DNA of 64,000 nt from Vombatus ursinus (Eukaryota > Chordata > Mammalia > Diprotodontia > Vombatidae), in assembly GCF_900497805.2 (NCBI RefSeq), contig NW_020954719.1, positions 7,097,729 through 7,161,728 on the forward strand, read 5' to 3'. The translations under genes and the position numbers were made by a program. Positions within the stretch are counted from its first letter, which is position 1. Each line of letters opens with the position of its first letter. The notes below the pieces were generated by a model. That model was not told where the DNA came from and made no database searches. It was given only the letters and a program-made list of their open reading frames with translations. Shown piece after piece: positions 45,001-54,003 of this stretch.

Positions 45001-46827
45001 CTACCCTTCCCCTCTCTGACCCATCCCATCCAGTCCCAGTGCATGTGGGACTCACTTAGCTTTCTTTTCTTTTGCTCTTCAATCAGATTAGAACAAAGGG
45101 AAATCAAAGATTCGATGCCACCCTCTGTGGCAATGAGAGAAAGTGGCAGCACCCTCTCCATGACTTCCACCCATTCATCTTGTTTGTCACATTCCTTTTC
45201 ACTTTCCTTAGGTTTGGTCTCATAGGACAAATTGTCACCTGAAGAAGAGGCAAAGGGTTAGGGATCTCCAGGCTCAGAATGGCCTATCCTGTTAATAGAG
45301 CCAAGAGATGGACATTGGCAGCAACAGTCCCGTCCGCAGATGGTGGTGAGACTGTAGGATTCAAGGAATCCAGAATTCCATAAGATTTTAGTCCCTGGGG
45401 GAGATAGTAAAGGGGAATACCAGACATCAATAAGTGGGTGAGAGCTCTCTTGGGACACTAGCTTCACGTAATTGCATCCCTATACAAGAATAATGAGATT
45501 CCACCCTTAAAACCCTAGAGTCTAGGGGTGGAGAGCCTGTAGCCTCGAGGTCACATGCGGCCCTCTAGGTCCTCAAGTTCAGCCCTTTGACTGAACCCAA
45601 ACTTCACAGAACAAATCTCCTTAATAAAAGGATTTGTTCTGTAAAACTTGGACTCAGTCAAAAGGCCACACCCGAGGACCTCGAAGGCCACATGTGGCCT
45701 CAAGGCCGCAGGTTCCCCACCCCTGCAGAACCACCTAAAGCAGTACCTTACCCCATTCACTCATCCAGTTGAGGATTTCATAGAGGTTCCTCTCCTTTGT
45801 CTCAGCAGCCTTTGAGAAGGAGGCTATTTTCTCCAGCAAGTCAAACCTCTTCTTACCCTTCTCTTGTTCCCCTTGATTGTTTTTCCTCTCTTTTAGATCT
45901 GATCCTAAATCTTCTTGGAAGCGATTGATAACATCATTGACATTGCCCAAGATGTCAGAGAGCTGGATAGAAATGTCCTATAGGCCAGGGCGGGAAGGGA
46001 GAGGATTCACACTGGGATTCACAATAACCAATTCTTCAGCACTTGGGGTTGGTGTGGGGCTCTGGGTGCCTCTCCTCCCAGAATCTCTGAGGGAATGAAT
46101 AATTAGAAGCTCATTTCCCTTTGGGGAAAATGAGGCCCTAGGAGCACCCCCCCCACACATTCTGAGCACTGTCAGGAAAGATCCCAGAAGCTCCGCCTAC
46201 AAGTTTATGTTTTACTCTGATCTGAATCAGCTTAGGGAATCCTGTACAGGAAACTGAAATAGACATAATCCATCATCAGGATTCTATGCCCCTCTCGCCC
46301 TCCATGAAAATCCATGAAAATCATTCATTAAAATCACTTTGTAGTCCTGGATCTTTGCCTCAGTGTCTCAGCCCCTCCTTCAGTCTTTATTCCCCTTTTT
46401 CAGTCCTCTTCCTGAGAATATCTTAGACCTTGTCACACATCTATGTATCTGCTCCTCTTGTCTCAGGAAGCCAATTTGGTTCCACCTTATCCTCTGTGAG
46501 ATATATCTGGGAAAGGTATCTACTCTGGCTGGACCTTCCTGTGTCCTACAATAGGTGTTCAGGTCATGCCCAAGACTACCCTAAGCGTTCAAATCTAGGA
46601 TCTCCAGGATCTACCCCAGCAAGCCACCCCCAGCCCTGGGGTCACCCCTAACCTATGTCATGCGATGGAATCAGTGGTTTCTTTCCACCTTCCTACTTCA
46701 TTCCACTCACCTCTTGGGCTCGCTTCAGCTGGGCTGCTTCAATCTTTGAGATGATTGCCTTCACAGTTGAAGGGGTCACCAGCTGGTGACGTCTAGTAAG
46801 GTCTCTCCCAAAGGAACTTTCTGTCAT
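41795..46827 (-). CDS. FAM186B: FAM186B, five coding exons
   Basis: Host gene on the minus strand. Coding exons are 46827-46711, 45977-45752, 45238-45056, 44462-42797 and 42068-41876 (or to the stop at 41795). The phases join 0, 1, 1, 2 without stops, which strongly supports the model. The product is 795 residues to the last donor, or 821 if exon 5 is terminal; human FAM186B is about 890. The N-terminal third (IISKIEAAQLKRAQED.., LLEKIASFSKAAETKERNLY, PLSLIATEGGIESLISLCSN) and the block TMVENLNQALILQFQENHKL match what I recall of FAM186B. The centre is a charged, Trp-studded helix. FAM186 proteins are poorly characterised and mainly testis-expressed; no biochemical role is claimed. It lies divergent to PRPF40B, as in human. 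The exact C-terminus is the main uncertainty. Confidence 0.9.
42482..42610 (+). mobile_element. Very short L1 3' end in FAM186B intron 4
   Basis: About 130 bases of L1 3' UTR ('gcatgacctcacatgtacaa', 'tatattgcttgccttctcaa', 'aatttgaaactcaaaatttc') end in (GAAT)n instead of pure A. Exact 12-base target duplication AAGTCTACTTGG at both ends shows a complete, strongly 5'-truncated insertion. Confidence 0.92.
42797..44462 (-). CDS. FAM186B: FAM186B large coding exon 4
   Basis: A 1,666-base exon (acceptor TTATCCTTAG|GGCCTAAG, donor GTGAG|GTAGGT) encoding about 555 residues. Order: PLQPLSPEQMLKDRN; helical SMLQELLD-like block and YISTMVENLNQALILQFQEN; long coiled coil to about residue 360; acidic run EAEEEKEEEEEAAQ; a disordered linker; a charged helix with repeated R/K-W-Q motifs (EEKRWQERRKQWQAEEKRWQ); then Pro-rich sequence and a helical tail KLGCLIQKYSTYRTFQGVR. 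The exon continues open about 58 bases upstream of the acceptor, but that part (MPTLGHSKNS..) is intron. Confidence 0.92.
45056..45238 (-). CDS. FAM186B: FAM186B coding exon 3
   Basis: Acceptor TTCTTCAG|GTGACAAT, donor CTAA|GTGAGT (45055-45050). Encodes DNLSYETKPKESEKECDKQD, EWVEVMERVLPLSLIATEGG and IESLISLCSNLIEEQKKRKL. The PLSLIATxGGIESLISLCS segment is the most conserved part of the family by my recollection. Phase 1 in and out. Confidence 0.9.
45522..45725. mobile_element. Palindromic hAT MITE, copy 2, in FAM186B intron 2
   Basis: Same element as 19996-20198: ends CTAGGGGTGGAGAGCCTG and ..GCAGGTTCCCCACCCCTG, interior GACTGAACCCAAACTTCACA against CTGTAAAACTTGGACTCAGT. It ends 20 bases from the exon 2 donor. 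No clean target duplication is visible. Confidence 0.85.
45752..45977 (-). CDS. FAM186B: FAM186B coding exon 2
   Basis: Acceptor ..CTATAG|GACATTTCT. Encodes DISIQLSDILGNVNDVINRF, QEDLGSDLKERKNNQGEQEK and GKKRFDLLEKIASFSKAAET, then KERNLYEILNWMSEWG across the phase-1 donor GGG|GTAAGG (45751-45746). Helical and amphipathic. A hAT MITE ends about 20 bases into the following intron. Confidence 0.9.
46711..46827 (-). CDS. FAM186B: FAM186B coding exon 1
   Basis: 39 codons, MTESSFGRDLTRRHQLVTPS then TVKAIISKIEAAQLKRAQE, ending in a perfect donor GAG|GTGAGT (46710-46705). The ATG at 46827 is the only in-frame start before the conserved segment. The upstream A12 run at about 46893 and AT-rich sequence show no CpG-island promoter, which fits a tissue-restricted gene. 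Phase 0 into exon 2. Confidence 0.9.
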
Positions 46828-46900
46828 GGTGAAGACTTAGATCTCGGGGAGGAAGAACTGAGAAACCGTGCTTATGTAAATGAATAAACACCAAAAAAAA

Positions 46901-47224
46901 AAAAAGTACTACCTCAGCAGATTCTGTAGGAACACTCATAAAAATCCTCCTTGCTCTATTGCAGTTTCTCCTGTAACTGCCAGATACAGGGTTCCATTTA
47001 TCTCAGAGTTCTCAGAACTGACCCTTAGACCCAGGGTGACATCATCAGTTCTGTAGGATGCTGACTCTACCTAGCTAGCTAGTTATCTCTCTGACACTCA
47101 TGTGCCTCATTTTGAGAAACACAGGCTAAGTGCTTTGCTTATTAATTGAACTGGGGAAGGGGCTAGAAATCTCCCAAACTTTAGACGCTCACAAAGTCAC
47201 AGCCTAGTCTGTTCTGTCTCTAAT
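46901..47224. other. FAM186B upstream sequence, unassigned
   Basis: No repeat family recognised, no TATA box placed convincingly and no CpG enrichment. Confidence 0.35.
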
Positions 47225-47960
47225 ACTCCTTCATCTAATCGGTCAATTTCATTAAAATGTATTAAGTACCTAGTATGTCCCAGGTACTATGCTTACTGCT
47301 GAGGATATAAACATGAAAAAGGATAGTCCACACCCTAAAGTATCTTAAAATTTAATGGGGGAAGACAGAATACAAAAGAGAGCTGAAAGGAGGGGTGGGG
47401 GAAGGTACCCTCAAAGGGACATGATGGAATCTAAAGAGTGCAATCAGGTAGGAAATGAAGAGATGGCTAGCCTGGGAGCGCTTTGTAGTACTTGATCTTT
47501 TCCCTCAGTGCCTCAGCCCCTTCCTCTGTCTTTATTCTCCCTTCTCATTCCTCTTCCTAAAATATCTCAGACCTTGTCCCACACCTATGTGTCTGCAAGC
47601 AGATACATAGAAGGTGAGATTTTAGCTGAGATTTGAAGGAAGCCAGGAGACAGAGATGAGGCAGGGGAGAGAATTCAAGGCATGGAAGGCAGCCAGTGAA
47701 AATTTGCACAGTCAGGAGGATGGAGTGTCTTGTGCCCAGAACAGGAGGGAAGCCAGTGTCACTGAATCATGTGTAGGTGGGGGGGAAATAAGGTATAAAA
47801 AACCTGGAAAAACAGAAAGGGGCCAGGTTATGAAAGGGCTTTAAAAGACAAGAAGAATTTTTTATCTGTTCCTGGAGGTGATAAAGAGTCACTGGGAGTT
47901 TATTGAATAAGGGGGTGATATGGTCAGACCTGCCCTTTGGGAAGATAAGTTTGACAGATG
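47225..47960 (-). mobile_element. L2, minus strand
   Basis: Antisense 3' end ('attaagtacctagtatgtcc', 'caggtactatgcttactgct'), then ORF2-derived sequence ('gaaggaagccaggagacaga', 'caggttatgaaagggcttta', 'ataagggggtgatatggtca'). Same layout as 58480-59060. The two inserted stretches around 47460-47600 partly repeat sequence near 46340-46470. Confidence 0.8.
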
Positions 47961-48021
47961 AATGGAGACAGATTGGAATGGGGAGATGTGGTAGCTGAAA
48001 GATGAAATGACTGAGGAAATG

Positions 48022-48665
48022 AGGTTCGAGCTTCTGAGCATATCGATGTATTAAGCAGTGCATGCCAATTGCCTAACAAATCAGGATCAGTTGCCTCCCT
48101 CACTTGTGGCACTGACCCAAAATACAGGGGGAGACAGAGTTTTATGCATTAAAAAAAACAATCAAATAAGACCAATTAATTAAAAGAAAACAACGAGGCT
48201 ACAAAATTAGGTAATCTGATTTCTTGGAAAGGTGCAAAGAGTTTTTTGGTTTTTTTTTACAATTATACATCTCAAACAACCCATATGTCTTATCTGAAAA
48301 CTGACCCTGTATTGGTCAATCAGTTATTGTTTCCACGTTCCTTTGATTGTTTACAATCTTATGGGGTGGGGGGAGTGGGATACCTCTTTTTCTGATTTCA
48401 GGGAATTGTACCTCTTCACTCCTCTCTCAACTTGGAAAGTTCCTAATCTTTCCACCAATTAGAAATCAGATTACTTAATTTTGCATCCTGGTTAATTGTT
48501 TTCTTTTAATTAATTGGTCTTATTTGATTAATTTTTTAACATACAAAAATCTGACTCCTCCTATATTAGGGGTCCAGAGCCAAACTAAGGAAGGTGACTG
48601 GTCCTGATTTTTGGGGCAATTGGCATGCATTGTTAATAAATCTACATGCTCAGAAGCTCAAACCT
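48022..48665. mobile_element. Long inverted repeat, 207/211-bp arms
   Basis: The left arm (48022-48228) and the reverse complement of the right arm (48455-48665) align along their whole length: AGGTTCGAGCTTCTGAGCAT against AGGTTTGAGCTTCTGAGCAT, then shared 'gcatgccaattgcc', 'aatcaaataagaccaattaa' and 'ttaaaagaaaacaa', at roughly 75-80% identity by eye. A 226-base spacer separates them. This looks like a foldback or long-TIR non-autonomous DNA transposon. No coding capacity and no sure target duplication. Confidence 0.75.
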
Positions 48666-48893
48666 TTGTGTGGTTTTTTTTTTTTTGATAATGTTTTTCA
48701 GTTAGAGGAGATGTGTCTAGACAGCAATTCATCTGATAAAACAATCTGAAAGTTTTTCTGATCTGCATACTAAATATAAGTCAATAGCATGACATAACCA
48801 CCAAAAAAAGTGGATATGATCTTAGGCCACATTAAGATAATAATAGCTAGCATTTATATATGTTTCACAGGAAAACAAACAGGTAACACCATT
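48666..48893. other. Unassigned DNA with a MIR scrap
   Basis: T-rich run at 48675-48687. 'ataatagctagcatttatat' (about 48840) looks like the 3' part of a minus-strand MIR cut by the LTR beside it. Confidence 0.45.
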
Positions 48894-49478
48894 TGTTGGG
48901 AAGGAGGACACAGGAGGGCTCCTAACACTAACAGGTGTTCTAACACAGGTTCACTTTTGATCTGGTCAGACAGGAAGACAGCTTCGGAGGGTTAAACGAG
49001 CTTACTTTATTCTAGTCTAGTCTTCTCAATAGAGTTGCTGATAATGGTACCACCAACTCCTACAGCATTCCCTAATCACACTTGTCACAGGGGCGGGCGA
49101 GAATGGAGTATAACTCCTTCAAGACCCCCTAAGTCTCAACGGGGGTTGGTTGAGGCAAACACAGATTCCCCCCACACCTTGATGGGAACCGATCAAGGCA
49201 AGTACATGCATTACTCTATTACCCAAATCCCAAAATGGGTTCCCTACTTACTAACCAGTGCCCACTTACTTTATAAGGCAACAGACAAAGAAGGAACATT
49301 GCCAGCAATAGCCTCACAGTTAAACTTTAGCAATATCATCATGACCTAGCATGGTGCAGGCATACTCTGCTGCAACTATGCAGAAGAAGTTGTTTTCAGC
49401 CATAATTCGTGGGAAATATTATCTAGGATCCTAGAACTATTATCTAAAAAGGAATAAAAAAATTCTCCTTACACAACA
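48894..49478 (-). mobile_element. ERV LTR, minus strand, likely solo
   Basis: A 585-bp block with inverted termini TGTTG...CAACA (minus strand TGTTGTGTAAGG ... TTCCCAACA) and a minus-strand AATAAA at 49011-49006 placed as in an R region. No internal viral genes flank it. No matching target duplication is seen, and the sequence between it and the MIR scrap on the left is unexplained. Family not identified; age moderate to old. Confidence 0.55.
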
Positions 49479-49489
49479 CTAAAATCCGC

Positions 49490-49655
49490 CTAACTTACAA
49501 TATAGCACTTATGATGTGCCAGCCACTGTTAAGCACAATAATAACAGTTATTATTCATTGTTAATTATAGTAACATTTTAAATAACAGTAACTTTTATAT
49601 AGCACTTACTATGTGCCAGGTACTGTGCCAAGTGCTTTATAATTATTATCTCCTC
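49490..49655 (-). mobile_element. MIR pieces
   Basis: 'aatatagcacttatgatgtg' (49500) and 'tatatagcacttactatgtg' (about 49596) are two antisense MIR 3' parts in tandem. Confidence 0.7.
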
Positions 49656-50284
49656 TCCCCCCACCAGAGAAATTTTATTTTCCTCTTTTCATTGAAGAGG
49701 TGGAAGACTATGTAACATTGTGTATGCAGTCTGACATGGTTTATCTATCAGCCGACCTTGCTAAACTGATTTTGTTGCTTAATCTGGGTTACAAGAAAAA
49801 AGCCACAGTGTAACAAAACTGATTGAAAACATAATAAAAGTAGTAAGAATATTCAGACTCAATATGCAGGCAATGGGAAACACTAAAAAAAAAAAGACTA
49901 TTTAGACTCTCATGCATATCCCTGTTAGGTGCAATCTTCTATTTCAGTCAAAAAGTCCCTCCTCCTACTTCGTAGGAATTATTGTGGTCTATCTCACTGA
50001 TAGCACCAAATATGTTTATCTACTTTTTGCTGTTCTCCGTCTTGTTTCAGATCTATACTGAATCCTTGAAGTATGCATTGTATTCGTTGTGGGCCAGGGC
50101 TATAATCTATAACTAGTAGCCCCCAACTTAGAACTAATTAGAATGTAAGGCAATGACTTATTGTCTATTTATATCTAGAGCTATGCTCTGTACATCATCT
50201 CAGCCCTTTTTCAGGTGACAGCATTTTTGGCGCCGGAACTCCAATCTGTGAAGAGACTACATGTCTCACTCTTAATGAATTCTT
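49656..50284. other. Unassigned DNA
   Basis: No recognisable feature. Confidence 0.35.
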
Positions 50285-50433
50285 TTTTTTTTTTTCTGGT
50301 GAGGCAGTTGGGGTTAAGTGACTTGCCCAGGGTCACACAGCTAGTAAGGGTCAAGTGTCTGAGGTCACACTTGAACTCAGGTCCTCCTGACTCCAGGGCC
50401 GGAGCTCTATCCACTGCACCACATAACTGCCCT
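50285..50433 (-). mobile_element. WSINE1-type SINE, young
   Basis: T-run, 'ggcagttggggttaagtgac', 'aactcaggtcctcctgactc', 'ctgcaccacataactgccct'. Exact 17-base target duplication ACTCTTAATGAATTCTT (50268-50284 and 50434-50450). Confidence 0.96.
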
Positions 50434-50454
50434 ACTCTTAATGAATTCTTAACT

Positions 50455-50640
50455 GGTAAATTATTATCTCCTTTGATCTTCACAATAACCCACAGAGGTC
50501 CTCACAATAACCCTGCTATTATTTTCTCCATTTTTGTAGAGGGGGTCAAATAGTATCTGAAGCTGGATTTGCATGCAAGTCTTCAGAACTCTAGGCCCAG
50601 CACTCTATCCACTATACCATCTAGCTGCTTCCTATCAACA
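50455..50640 (-). mobile_element. MIR
   Basis: 'tattatctcctttgatcttc', 'cacaataaccctgctattat', 'actctatccactataccatc' on the plus strand. Confidence 0.8.
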
Positions 50641-51799
50641 GAAAGACGAAGTGTCCATGACTAAGTAATGTTTAGTAGTCTTGTTGTCTGTTGTACTCTG
50701 CCCTGGTCAGACCTCGTAAAATTATGTTTAATTTTAGGTGTAGCATCTTACTTAGGGCAGATTTAGTAAACTAAAGGGCAACCATAGCATTGAAAGGCTC
50801 TAATCTTGAGATCATGCTCTCTGAGAATCCATTGAAGGAAATGAGAATTTTAGCCTGGATAAAATGAATCTTCAGTGATAGCTGTTGTTTGACAATTATT
50901 TGAAGGGCTGACATATGGAAAGCAGTCCTTAGAATTGTTCTAGACCTAGAGGGCAGAACCACACAAATCTATGGCAGATACAGATTTAAGGCAGATTTAA
51001 GCTACCTAGAAGGATTTTTTTTCCTAATAATTAGGGCCACTCCAAAGTAAAGAAGCTCCATCGGGAGGTAATGGATTACGCCTCAATGGAGATCATTAAG
51101 CAAGGACTGGATATCCACTCATTCAGTATGTTAAGAAGAATATTTCTTTAAAAAATGATAATGGGATAATTTGTTGGAACTGAGGTAGAGAAAACAAATC
51201 AGAACAGTACATGTACGATATTCAGCACACAACAAAAATTAAAGAAATTTAAAACCTGCTTAAAGCAAAATATTTGAAGGAAAAAAATTAAAGTGAAGAA
51301 GTATAATGATAAAAAAAAAAACCCTTCACTATTTCATGATTACAGCTTGTACTTTGTACCTAAATCAAATAAGTTACTGAATTCCTAATGAAATACAGAT
51401 TCATGTTAATAGATTCCTATAAAGTGAATTTAGGGGTTTGGATACATTTTCTAAAAATCTTGCATTGGAAACTGGGTGACTAATTCCTGAAAGCAGACTA
51501 ACAGATGGAAGTGAGGATGAGAAATTAACTATGAAACAGTTTTTTACACATAAAAAAGATTCTTGGTACAATTTGCTTTCCAGTTCCATCCAGCCATGGA
51601 ATTCTGGGATTCTGAGAGTGAAAGAAAGAGATCCAACATGTGGAAGAGTTTGCTAAGCATCAAAATGGCAGGGTATGGGTAGGAGGTGGAGTTCAGAGGA
51701 AACAGTAGAATAAGGAGACAAAAAAGGATAGGGCCTGGGGAGAACCAGGGATGAGGTCTATGGGGCTGGGCCTCCTGCTTTCTTCTCACCTCACTTTAT
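50641..51799. other. Unassigned intergenic DNA
   Basis: No exon or repeat family recognised; AT-rich. Confidence 0.35.
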
Positions 51800-51990
51800 T
51801 TACCTCTAATTTTATTTTGTACTACCACAAAGCACCTATCAGGTAGTATTTTATAACCATTTGTTTGCATATCAAAGTCTCTTCTGGACTATCATCTCCA
51901 TGACTCCAGACTACAAACTTTGTATCTCCCACAGAATTTATCACAGGTGCTGCACACAGTAGGAACTCAGTAAATGCTTGTTGAATTGCA
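51800..51990 (+). mobile_element. L2 3' end
   Basis: 'gactccagactacaaacttt', 'cacacagtaggaactcagta', 'aatgcttgttgaattgcatt'. Confidence 0.8.
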
Positions 51991-52007
51991 TTTAAAATTT
52001 TCCTGGA

Positions 52008-52152
52008 GGGGCAGCTAGGTGGCACAGTGGATAGAGCACAGGTCCTGGATTCAGGAGGACCTGAGCCTGAGTTCAAAAGTGACCTCAGACACATAACACT
52101 TACTAGCTGTGTGACCCTGGCCAAGTCACTTAACCCCATTGCCTAGCCAAAA
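52008..52152 (+). mobile_element. WSINE1-type SINE
   Basis: Near-consensus with an A-tail, containing a small 'gagcctgagttc' duplication. Flanks AAATTTTCCTGGAG and AAATTTCCTGGAG are the target duplication. Confidence 0.94.
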
Positions 52153-52169
52153 AAAAAAAAAAAAAATTT

Positions 52170-53001
52170 CCTGGAGCAACCACCACGTTGGGCTCCTAGA
52201 ACAGCTACTTTTAGTCTCTCAAATGTTCTTGTTACCTGGGGCTAATTTGCCAGGTACTACTGATGACTACTGCAAATAATAGTTAGCTTTGTCCTTTCTT
52301 TTATTATAGTGAAAAACTTGCAATTCTCTTCACCATATGGCTCCATAAGCCAAAGAGTTAATTTGCGAGTGCGTTTACCTAACGCTTTCCAGGGGAAGGG
52401 GGAGTCCTAATCCCGGACAACTTTAGTCAAAAATATTTCTAAAGTGGTGAAGTTTTGCCGAGCTACGTATGCAAATAATCCTTAAAGGACACGTGATTCC
52501 TTTTGCTCAGATCCTCTGCTCACCACGGAACACTTCATAGGTCTTGAATAGGCACCCATCTAGAGCGGGGATCCTGGCCAGATGACTGAGACTGACATTC
52601 TTGGACTGGTTTTACCTCTGTAACAGTCTCTGCCATGCATTTCTTCGCTGTGGAAGTGTGATGTACCCTGCCAGCAGGCTACTGAAAGCAGGAATTGACT
52701 ACAGCAGGCTCAGGACAGGAATAAAGCATCAGGAGGAATTGGGAAACAGATGAGATTTTGCAGGTGCAAATGCATATGCCCAAGCCAGTTTCCCATTTGT
52801 TTATTGGCTTTCGCTTGGGAACATTTTACCAGGCTGAAGTTCTTCCTATTTGAACTGGCAGCCTACCATTCTTATCCTATTCCTTATAGAGAGGCAGATA
52901 TTGAGAGCATTTGGTAGGGCTATTTATGGTGTTGAGGTACTGTACGATGAAGGTTGAGCTGAGGCAGATGCCAAAGAGCCACCAGAAAAAGAAGTGATGC
53001 T
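52170..53001. other. Unassigned intergenic DNA
   Basis: No exon or repeat family recognised. Confidence 0.35.
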
Positions 53002-53142
53002 GGGGCAGCTAGGTGGTGCAGTGGATACAGCACCGGGCCTGGAGTCAAGAGGACCTGAGTTCAAATCTGGTGTCAGACCAGACATTTGACATTAGCTGTA
53101 TGACCTTGGGCAAGTCACTTAAGCCCAATTGCCTCAAAAAAA
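53002..53142 (+). mobile_element. WSINE1-type SINE
   Basis: GGGGCAGCTAGGTGGTGCAG to 'cccaattgcctc' plus A10. Flanks share AGTGATG/AGTGGTG. Confidence 0.92.
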
Positions 53143-53427
53143 AAAGTGGTGGAAGGCTGGACTGGCAGGTGCTGTGAAACCTTAGCTGCTGGTGAAATTG
53201 GACTAGGAGACTGATCCTACCCCAAGGTAACTCCCCTCCCATTTTGCACCTTGCTCCAATCTTTCTCCGTTTGTCGAGCTGTTCCTAGGGGATTCCAAAC
53301 AACTTCTCCTCCAGTCCTTTTCCCTTTGTTTCCAGAAGTGATAGAGGTGATCTGGAGGATTTGGGGTGGGGTGGGGGGAAGCCATGGGGCTGAATGTTAC
53401 ACAGAATACTTTTTATCCATAGGCAGG

Positions 53428-53545
53428 ATGAAGGACTGGATAGAGAACTGGCCTACCATTGAGGAAGATCTATGTTCAAGCCTCCCCTCTGACATCTGTG
53501 GTTATAGACCTCCTAAGCAAGTCATTTAACCTCTCAATGCCACCC
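53428..53545 (+). mobile_element. MIR (5' half)
   Basis: 'ctggatagagaactggccta', 'agatctatgttcaagcctcc', 'agcaagtcatttaacctctc'. Confidence 0.8.
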
Positions 53546-53716
53546 CTTCCCACCACAACCAGGAAACTAATACTACAAATTACAGAGCAGATGGAGAGAA
53601 GTTTTTCATCAAAAGTTACCCATGCCACAGGTTTGGGTTAAAAAAAAAGTTCATTTTCTTTTCACAGTAAAATATGTGTGGCCACAGTATGGTTTGCCTA
53701 TATAATGTACGTAGAG

Positions 53717-53965
53717 TGCAGCTAAGTGGTGCAGAGGATAGATTGCCAGACCTGGAGTCAGGAAGACTTATCCTCCTGAGTTCAAATCTGACTGCAGACA
53801 CTAGCTGTGTGACCCTGGGCAAGTCACTGAACCCTGTTTGCCTCAGTTCCTCATCTATAAATGAGCTGGAGAAGGAAATGGCAAACCACTCCAGTATGTT
53901 TGCCAAGAAAACCCTAAATGGGGTCATGAAGAGTCAGACATAACTGAATGACTGAACAACAAAAA
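53717..53965 (+). mobile_element. RTE/BovB-tailed CORE-SINE
   Basis: Complete plus-strand copy: 'gtgcagctaagtggtgcaga', 'tagctgtgtgaccctgggca', 'gagctggagaaggaaatggc', 'gtcatgaagagtcagacata', 'actgaatgactgaacaacaa'. The tail matches the BovB-type 3' end. Confidence 0.92.
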
Positions 53966-54003
53966 ATGGGGTTAATAATAGCACCTACTTCCCAGGGTTG
54001 TTG

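Noticed and set aside
46828-46900. TATA-type promoter for FAM186B
   Set aside because: AT-rich sequence is present, but no TATA box at a sensible distance and no supporting sites could be fixed.
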